NCBI GenBank assembly: GCA_900319885.1
Contig: ONQH01000038.1
Location: 1 to 9,424 of the forward strand
Direction of reading: 5' to 3'
Length of the DNA: 9,424 nt
Source of the DNA: Candidatus Avelusimicrobium ruminicola
GTDB taxonomy: Bacteria; Elusimicrobiota; Elusimicrobia; Elusimicrobiales; Elusimicrobiaceae
Below, piece by piece: positions 4,740 to 9,424 of this stretch. Below the pieces are notes generated by a model. The model ran no database searches, had not been told where the DNA came from, and saw only the letters and a program-made list of their open reading frames with translations. The translations under genes and the position numbers were made by a program. Each line of letters begins with the position of its first letter. Positions within the stretch are counted from its first letter, which is position 1.

Positions 4740-5456
4740 TTATTTGGCCAATCTGGCTACTCTTTCGCCGAAGGCAGCCAATTCGTCTAAGGCGCTTTCG
4801 TGCCAGTTAACACCCGGTCTTTCACAGAATTGTACTAAAGACACGCCATTGACATTGTAGTGAATATAGTCTTTGGCTAACGGGGTGGCTTCTTCGTCCG
4901 TCAGTTTACGCATCGGATCTGCCAAGTTGAACAAGATATACTGACCGATGACGTTGGCATCTCCATTAAAACCCGCAATTTCTTCTTCAAATTTCACTTG
5001 AGCGGCACTTTTTTGGGCTTTGGCTTCTTTGCCATTTTGCGCTTGGCAATCTTCTTCCAGTGCAGTCTTGAAGGCATCCAAGTTGTCCATTTCAGAAGCG
5101 AACTGATCAATATAGCGGGTCATGCTCATTTGGGCACCGTTCTTAAAGGTAACCGGGGTGTTGATTTTATTTGCCACTTTCTTTAAGCCATCACGATTGG
5201 CTAAATATATATCAGAGACCTGTGCAATCGCCGGCAAAATCATCCCCGTTTGATCCGGAGTGCTTTTAGAAGCCATATTTCTATAATTTTCCAAAGCTTG
5301 CAATAATTTCTTGGCTTCTTGTTGTGCTTGTTTGTTTACCCTTAGTTCTGCCCGAGCAACTTTTCGTACTACTTTTTCTTCCATTTTATCCGTCTGAGAG
5401 GCAAATGCCCCCGTGGTTAGAGCTACTAAACATAGTAAGACGCCTATTTTTTTCAT
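4740..5456 (-). CDS. exported helical protein of unknown function
   Basis: A 238-residue protein with a clear Sec signal peptide (MKKIGVLLCLVALTTGAFA, predicted cleavage after A19). C9 lies inside the signal core and does not form a lipobox. The mature part is mostly charged helix: residues 24-60 (EEKVVRKVARAELRVNKQ...) have coiled-coil character. An acidic middle region follows, then a C-terminal part with C137 and C211 that could form one disulfide. No enzyme motif or membrane helix is visible. Start support is good: AAGGAG eight bases before the ATG. It is a single gene lying between two hairpin terminators. It is probably periplasmic. I do not recognise the family. Confidence 0.8.
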   Translation of the reverse strand: MKKIGVLLCLVALTTGAFASQTDKMEEKVVRKVARAELRVNKQAQQEAKKLLQALENYRNMASKSTPDQTGMILPAIAQVSDIYLANRDGLKKVANKINTPVTFKNGAQMSMTRYIDQFASEMDNLDAFKTALEEDCQAQNGKEAKAQKSAAQVKFEEEIAGFNGDANVIGQYILFNLADPMRKLTDEEATPLAKDYIHYNVNGVSLVQFCERPGVNWHESALDELAAFGERVARLAK

Positions 5457-5557
5457 TCTTATTTCTCCTTGTCCTGAGTTAGTTTGTCCTTCTACTTTTA
5501 TCTTATGATTTCTATTACAAATCTACCAGGGCCCTTGTACCTATACTCTTCATGAAT

Positions 5558-5582
5558 AAGGCCTAGTTTATAACTAGGCCTT
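5558..5582 (-). terminator. hairpin downstream of the aminopeptidase gene
   Basis: A perfect 11-bp stem AAGGCCTAGTT (5558-5568) and AACTAGGCCTT (5572-5582) with loop TAT lies five bases beyond the aminopeptidase stop. The T-tract on the minus strand is short (TTATT), so it may act partly as a 3'-end stabiliser. It separates the gene from the exported protein gene downstream. Confidence 0.75.
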
Positions 5583-5587
5583 TTGGG

Positions 5588-6790
5588 TCAATACTTAAAT
5601 TGTCCTTTCTCGTATATTTTCTTTTTGAAACCATCTTTTAGGGTGGCTGTAACAGTTTTATCCTCTGTATTGATTAAATCCCAGTGCAGGGAAGAATCAT
5701 TAAAGCCTAATTTTTCTTTTAATTTCTTATCCAACTTGTCTTGCGGACCCGAGAAAGTATCGGCATAACTGGCCCCCACTGCTACGTGGCAGTTGCCATA
5801 TTTCCCGCCAAAGTTTTCATCATACAAGATATCGGCCATAAACTTAGTAATTTTGGAGAACCGGCGATCGGTGAGGGAGAACTCGCCAATTTGGCTGGCT
5901 CCTTTATCCATGGCTAACATCTTGCGTACAAAATCGGCCCCTTGTTCGGCATCCGCTTTGACGACACGTCCGTTTTTGAACTCCAGTTTTACGCCTTTGA
6001 CGTAATTGCCACTGCGATAGGAGGACAAATCGGCAAAGTAAATCCCGCGCGTGCCCCGCCAATCGGGCGAGGTAAAAATTTCAAAGGACGGGATATTGCA
6101 TCCGCCCCCGGCAATAAATTTGCGTTTTTCGCCCAGTAAAACTTCAAAGTCCATGTGTTTAGTTTCCACGTGGAGGGTCTTAATCGGCAAAGCGGAAAGC
6201 CATTTGCCAATCTCGTTAATTTGGCGGGTAACCTCCTGCCATTTTTTAACGGGGTCCTTTTCGTTTAAGAAACAGGCCCGGGCAATTTGATTGGCATATT
6301 CCTTGACGGACAGCCCGGCTTTTTTAGCCAACTCTTCCGTAGGATAGTTACATAGTGTCCAAGAAAACAGCCCTTTTTGCTCGCGCACGTCCAAAATCTC
6401 GCGAATAGGTTTGCGCGCTACCGCACTCTTAGCCAAACGGGCCGGGTCAATTTTTTTAAGATGCGTCAAATCTTGCGGAGCGTGCAACGCAATCAGTCCG
6501 TTAATATGGGCTTGAATTTCCTGCTCTCCCTGCGGCACATAAGCCAGTTGTTTGTTGTCTGCCAGTTGATAAAAAGCGGTTGTAAAATCTTCCGGGGCCG
6601 TCCAACGCAACAGCACATTATAATGTTGCTCCAATAATTTTTGATATACCGCCTTTGCCAGCGGGGCCGCCGCCATATCCGTGCGTAACAGCACACTATC
6701 GTACTTCTTAAAAGAGCCATTTCGCCGGGCGGCACGTAAGGCCCAAATTAGCACATCTGCATATTTTTGAATTTGTACATTAGTCAGCAT
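5588..6790 (-). CDS. M29-family metallo-aminopeptidase (PepS/AmpS type)
   Basis: A 400-residue cytoplasmic enzyme that removes N-terminal amino acids using a two-metal centre. The metal ligands of family M29 can be placed: E237 in NIPSFEIFTSPD, E303 in IGEFSLTDRRFS, H335 and Y342 in NCHVAVGASYADTF, and H369 and D371 in SSLHWDLI. The stretch LYDENFGGKYGNCH (322-335) is the family signature. Spacing (E-66-E, H-7-Y, H-2-D) agrees with Thermus AmpT/AmpS as I recall it. An in-frame TTG lies five codons upstream, but ATG 6790 has GGGGGAA eight bases before it and gives the standard length. It is a single gene, divergent from the next with a 56-bp shared region. No missing residues are seen. The peptide preference cannot be read from the sequence. 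Confidence 0.9.
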   Translation of the reverse strand: MLTNVQIQKYADVLIWALRAARRNGSFKKYDSVLLRTDMAAAPLAKAVYQKLLEQHYNVLLRWTAPEDFTTAFYQLADNKQLAYVPQGEQEIQAHINGLIALHAPQDLTHLKKIDPARLAKSAVARKPIREILDVREQKGLFSWTLCNYPTEELAKKAGLSVKEYANQIARACFLNEKDPVKKWQEVTRQINEIGKWLSALPIKTLHVETKHMDFEVLLGEKRKFIAGGGCNIPSFEIFTSPDWRGTRGIYFADLSSYRSGNYVKGVKLEFKNGRVVKADAEQGADFVRKMLAMDKGASQIGEFSLTDRRFSKITKFMADILYDENFGGKYGNCHVAVGASYADTFSGPQDKLDKKLKEKLGFNDSSLHWDLINTEDKTVTATLKDGFKKKIYEKGQFKY

Positions 6791-6817
6791 AAAATATTCC
6801 CCCAAATCTGTCCTAAA

Positions 6818-6826
6818 TGATATAAT
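6818..6826 (+). promoter_or_regulatory. extended -10 promoter for the membrane protein gene at 6847
   Basis: TGATATAAT has a perfect TATAAT at 6821-6826 with an upstream TG. No good -35 is present at 16-18 bp, as is usual for extended -10 promoters. The transcript would begin about 15 bases before the ATG. The divergent aminopeptidase promoter must share the same 56 bp (TATTAT on the minus strand overlaps it). Confidence 0.5.
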
Positions 6827-6846
6827 ACAAAATATATGAGGTGCTT

Positions 6847-7599
6847 ATGAAGAGAATATTTAGTTTACTGGCTATTTTTTTAGTAAGTTTACCGACGTGG
6901 GCCGAAGTTTCCCCTTTGCCGGAAATACAATTTAATTTCATCTACAACACCGAGGCCAAACCGCTCATTGCACCGGCCGGAAGTGAACTGGTTGGCTGTA
7001 AGGACCGTCTATGTATGCAAGCCACCCCACTAGGGGTGTATGGGTCCCAACGCATGAACTGTGGGGGCGGTACATGCCAAGCCACTGCGTACGAATTTGA
7101 ACCTTACTGCCGTTTGATTATCTCGTTTGAGGACGACTCCACCCGGGTAAGCAATATTTTTGAGTTGGACAATCAACTCATCCACAAGTTTAACGTCTAC
7201 GTTAACCAGGATAATTTATCGGTACAGCCGGTGGATACCCCCCCGCAAGAATCGTTATGGGCACGTCCGCAAGCCTGGGGAGCCTTGTTGCTGATTCTAA
7301 CTTTGGAACTTTTGTGTGCCGCGGCCTTCATTTTATATACCAAAAAACGCTTTACAATCCTCTACGGGGTAGCAATTGCCAATGTCATTACGGCCCTTAT
7401 TACGTGGGGTTTTCTGGTGCATCATGTGGCCCAAAGTGCTTTATGGTGGCTATTTGGTGTTGTGCTGGAAGCCCTGCTCATACGCCTTATTAACCGCAAG
7501 GACATCACACTAAAAGACGCCGGTTTGTTAAGTATTGTGACCAACGTCACCAGTTACACACTGGGGATGATTATCTCTTTTATGATTGCTCAAATGTAA
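6847..7599 (+). CDS. exported/membrane protein with cysteine-rich outer domain and four C-terminal membrane helices, function unknown
   Basis: A 250-residue protein. Residues 1-19 are a signal peptide (MKRIFSLLAIFLVSLPTWA). Residues 20-140 form an outer domain with five cysteines: C51 and C56 (CKDRLC), C72 and C77 (CGGGTC), and C88. Four predicted membrane helices follow at about 144-164, 168-190, 198-214 and 226-247. The last part has an ANVITALITWGFL ... VVLEALLIRLIN ... LLSIVTNVTSYTLG pattern. It resembles a four-helix module that I recall from uncharacterised bacterial proteins, with acidic E154 and E208 inside helices. ATG 6847 is preferred over GTG 6841 because GAGG at 6838-6841 sits five bases ahead of it. 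It is a single gene with its own promoter and terminator. The architecture suggests an envelope sensor or assembly role, but I do not assign a function. Confidence 0.75.
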   Translation: MKRIFSLLAIFLVSLPTWAEVSPLPEIQFNFIYNTEAKPLIAPAGSELVGCKDRLCMQATPLGVYGSQRMNCGGGTCQATAYEFEPYCRLIISFEDDSTRVSNIFELDNQLIHKFNVYVNQDNLSVQPVDTPPQESLWARPQAWGALLLILTLELLCAAAFILYTKKRFTILYGVAIANVITALITWGFLVHHVAQSALWWLFGVVLEALLIRLINRKDITLKDAGLLSIVTNVTSYTLGMIISFMIAQM

Positions 7600-7617
7600 A
7601 TAAAGGCTATAAAGAAG

Positions 7618-7643
7618 AACTCCCCCTCACGGGGGAGTTTTTT
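7618..7643. terminator. intrinsic terminator between convergent genes
   Basis: A stem AACTCCCCC (7618-7626) and GGGGGAGTT (7631-7639) with loop TCAC is followed by a run of six T (7638-7643) on the plus strand. It ends directly before the stop codon of the zinc transporter (7645-7647), so it probably serves both genes. Confidence 0.92.
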
Positions 7644-7644
7644 A

Positions 7645-8415
7645 TTAGAAAACCAATAGCACCAGCGCCATCAGCAGCATCCCGCCAATTACCCCACTAA
7701 TTACCTGATGTCCATGTCCGTAATCGTGCGCGGTAGGTAACAATTCATCCAACGCCAAATACACCATAATCCCGGCTACTAACGCAAACAAAACACCCAG
7801 CACGGCCTCTTGCAACACCGCGTGCAAAATCAAATATCCTACCACGGCCCCTACCGGCTCCGCCATGCCGCTGGCGGCACTGGCCCAAAAGGCCTTACTG
7901 CGACTGCCCGTAGAATGATAAATCGGCAACGCTACGGCTATTCCTTCCGGAATATTGTGAATAGCCACCGCTAAAGCAATGGAGAACCCCAGTGTTACAC
8001 TATCCATTGCCGAGAAAAACGTCGCCAGCCCTTCCGGAAAGTTATGAAGTGTTAGGGCGAATGCGGTAAACAGACCGGTTTGCTTGAGTTTGGCCGACTG
8101 ACTAAAGGACTCCTCTTTGACGTGTAAAGGCGGCAAACAACGGTCCACCCCCCAAGCAATTGCAATCCCCACAAAGAACAACCCTACCGCTAACCAAGAG
8201 CCTTTGGCCTCTGTGTAGAGGATACTTAAAGCGTTTTGGGCATGCGGCAAAATTTCCATAAACGAAACATACAGCATGACCCCGGCCGAAAACCCCAAAC
8301 CAATGGCCAAAGCGGACAAATTTTCTTTTTTAATAAAAAAGGAACAAATCCCGCCTACCGCACTGGCGGCACCGGCCGCAAAACTAAGTAGAAATGCTAA
8401 TAAAAAATGATCCAT
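7645..8415 (-). CDS. zupT: ZIP-family metal (zinc) transporter, ZupT type
   Basis: A 256-residue inner-membrane protein with about eight helices that takes up zinc and related divalent metals. The two ZIP metal-site helices are clear: HNFPEGLATF at 124-133 and HNIPEGIAVALPIY at 153-166. E186 in SGMAEPVGA and a C-terminal DELLPTAHDYGHGH (223-236) follow. The loop between helices 3 and 4 is short and lacks the His-rich stretch seen in many eukaryotic ZIPs. The start lies three bases after the stop of the nuclease gene. No clear ribosome site is present, so translation is probably coupled. It is the last gene of a three-gene minus-strand group with rsmD and the nuclease. The link to them looks like layout rather than shared function. 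Substrate choice among Zn, Fe and Mn is not decided by these motifs. Confidence 0.93.
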   Translation of the reverse strand: MDHFLLAFLLSFAAGAASAVGGICSFFIKKENLSALAIGLGFSAGVMLYVSFMEILPHAQNALSILYTEAKGSWLAVGLFFVGIAIAWGVDRCLPPLHVKEESFSQSAKLKQTGLFTAFALTLHNFPEGLATFFSAMDSVTLGFSIALAVAIHNIPEGIAVALPIYHSTGSRSKAFWASAASGMAEPVGAVVGYLILHAVLQEAVLGVLFALVAGIMVYLALDELLPTAHDYGHGHQVISGVIGGMLLMALVLLVF

Positions 8416-8418
8416 AAA

Positions 8419-9153
8419 TTACGCCGGGGTTTCTTCTTTGCAGCACGAAGAGGGACACGTTCCCCGAAAGGCACAGGCTTCACAATGGGCCGGGTTTGGC
8501 TCAAAATGCCCGGCTTCTATTTGTTTGCCTACTTCTATAAATGTGTTCAAAATTTTTTGTTCGTCAAAGGCCTCAAACGGCGCACTCTGCGTTTGATTAA
8601 AGGCTGTAAAGTAATAGGTTACTTTGCCTTTTTGCATATTCCAGGCACGGCGGGCCCCCACAGAATAAATACCTAATTGCAACGAATCAGTCACCGGGAT
8701 ACTTAAATCCACATCCGTTCCCGTTTTATAGTCAATCACTTCCCACGAACCATCCGGGTGCTTATCAATGCGGTCGATTTTTCCGCGGAAGGTCCACCCA
8801 TCTTGCTCAAAAATAAACTCCCGCTCAGTGCTATCTACCGTAGTTTTACGTTCATATTCGGCCTGGGCATAATCTTCCATCATTTTTTGGCCCTTTAAGT
8901 ACCACTCCATCTGTTCCCCGGCACTGCTGTACCCGGCCCCCAACCAGCAATCATCGTAATAAGCTAATAACTCCGACGGGTCATTACTGCTTGCATGATA
9001 GGCATCCAACGCGCGGTGGATAGACACCCCCAACGAAGAAGCCGGCGTTAACCCTTCGCGTTTATCTTCTATATATTTGTATTTATAGAGAAGCGGACAC
9101 TCTTTGTAGGTTTTAATCTTTGAAAAATTAAGTTCGCGCACATCACTGTACAT
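8419..9153 (-). CDS. stand-alone RecB/Cas4-type PD-(D/E)XK nuclease with predicted 4Fe-4S cluster
   Basis: A 244-residue protein of the PD-(D/E)XK (PDDEXK_1) superfamily. The order is: S11-x-I-x-T-Y-x-x-C19 at the N-terminus, GVSIHRALD with H46, GKIDRID with D127, WEVIDYKTG with E138, D141 and K143, and QLGIY (Q159, Y163). Near the end is CEACAFRGTC with C224, C227 and C233. C19 plus the three C-terminal cysteines matches the Fe-S clasp of AddB and Cas4 nucleases. All catalytic residues are present. ATG 9153 is chosen because AGGAG lies seven bases upstream; upstream in-frame codons overlap the methyltransferase gene and read as unrelated basic sequence. It overlaps the rsmD end by 11 bp and precedes zupT by 3 bp. 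There are no helicase, cas1/cas2 or CRISPR repeats nearby, so a general DNA-repair or DNA-processing exonuclease is more likely than an adaptation protein. Confidence 0.88.
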   Translation of the reverse strand: MYSDVRELNFSKIKTYKECPLLYKYKYIEDKREGLTPASSLGVSIHRALDAYHASSNDPSELLAYYDDCWLGAGYSSAGEQMEWYLKGQKMMEDYAQAEYERKTTVDSTEREFIFEQDGWTFRGKIDRIDKHPDGSWEVIDYKTGTDVDLSIPVTDSLQLGIYSVGARRAWNMQKGKVTYYFTAFNQTQSAPFEAFDEQKILNTFIEVGKQIEAGHFEPNPAHCEACAFRGTCPSSCCKEETPA

Positions 9154-9424
9154 CTTTTTTCTCCTGTGCGTGGCGCAAAAAGCGCACCAACGTATCACCG
9201 TATTTTTCCGTGCGGAAAACTTCCAAACTCTGCGGAATAGCAAACACTTCCGTCTTATGGGTTTGAATTACCAAGAGCCCTTGCGGGGCCAGCAATTTAG
9301 CCTCAGCCACGTTCTTTAAGGAAGGCTCCGAAAACGCGAGCATTTTGTTGTTAATATCGCGGTATGGAGGCCCCATAAAAATAATATCGTACCCGTCGTT
9401 GTCGCTATACGCTAACAACCAATC
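9143..9424 (-). CDS. rsmD: 16S rRNA (guanine966-N2)-methyltransferase, RsmD family, C-terminal part
   Basis: The last 93 codons of a gene that enters from the window's right edge. RsmD methylates G966 in the 30S subunit using S-adenosylmethionine. Visible here are YDIIFMGPPYRD (residues 12-23, motif IV of the Rossmann methyltransferase), LLAPQGLLVIQTHK (43-56) and EVFRTEKYGDTLVRFLRH (67-84). The last of these fits the usual RsmD ending, where the strand after motif IV leads to KxYGxT. In most family members motif IV is (D/N)PP(Y/F); here it is G18-P-P-Y. The SAM-binding N-terminal half is outside the window. The stop overlaps the start of the nuclease gene by 11 bp. The family call is good; the position-specific function is inferred. 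Confidence 0.8.
   Translation of the reverse strand, partial: DWLLAYSDNDGYDIIFMGPPYRDINNKMLAFSEPSLKNVAEAKLLAPQGLLVIQTHKTEVFAIPQSLEVFRTEKYGDTLVRFLRHAQEKKDVQ

Noticed and set aside
8419..9153. Cas4 of a CRISPR system
   Set aside because: No repeats, no cas1/cas2 and no other cas gene in the window. The Fe-S nuclease fold alone does not show a CRISPR role.
9154..9243. Longer N-terminus for the nuclease
   Set aside because: It lies inside the rsmD gene on the same strand, reads as unrelated basic sequence, and ATG 9153 has a good ribosome site.

Overview
The window (about 9.4 kb, mid-range GC) comes from an anaerobic or facultatively anaerobic bacterium. It carries a class III (oxygen-sensitive) ribonucleotide reductase with a radical-SAM activase, Sec signal peptides on two proteins, and sigma70-type promoters with strong Shine-Dalgarno sites. 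The short convergent and divergent gene groups and the family mix would fit a gut Elusimicrobiota-type genome. That assignment is an impression from recall, not something the sequence proves.

Layout. 1-339 (-): 5' part of an AccB-like biotin carrier protein, open at the window edge. 459-932 (+): TspO/MBR membrane protein. 1032-1286 (-): small single-pass membrane protein. 1287-1651: intergenic region holding a promoter for each flanking gene and a long nrdD leader. 1652-4673 (+): anaerobic ribonucleotide reductase locus. 4740-5456 (-): exported helical protein of unknown function. 5588-6790 (-): M29 metallo-aminopeptidase. 6847-7596 (+): exported or membrane protein with four predicted C-terminal membrane helices. 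7645-9424 (-): tightly packed group rsmD (partial), a RecB-family Fe-S nuclease, and a ZIP-family zinc transporter. Hairpin terminators separate most convergent pairs.

The part most worth attention is the nucleotide reductase locus. The protein that is normally one polypeptide (ATP-cone, catalytic barrel, zinc site, glycyl-radical loop) is spread over three reading frames. The ATP-cone start (1652-1834) is out of frame with, and shorter than, what the catalytic ORF (1816-3660) needs. The stretch at the break reads like a LysR-type helix-turn-helix. The catalytic ORF stops just after its Cys4 zinc site. The glycyl-radical loop is a separate 75-residue protein (3799-4026) with its own strong ribosome binding site, a good candidate promoter and a cysteine-rich tail. 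The activase nrdG follows 23 bp later. This reads as a split class III reductase with a detached radical-carrying subunit, analogous in layout to the GrcA/YfiD spare part of pyruvate formate-lyase. The break in the ATP-cone may be real decay or a sequence/assembly artefact.
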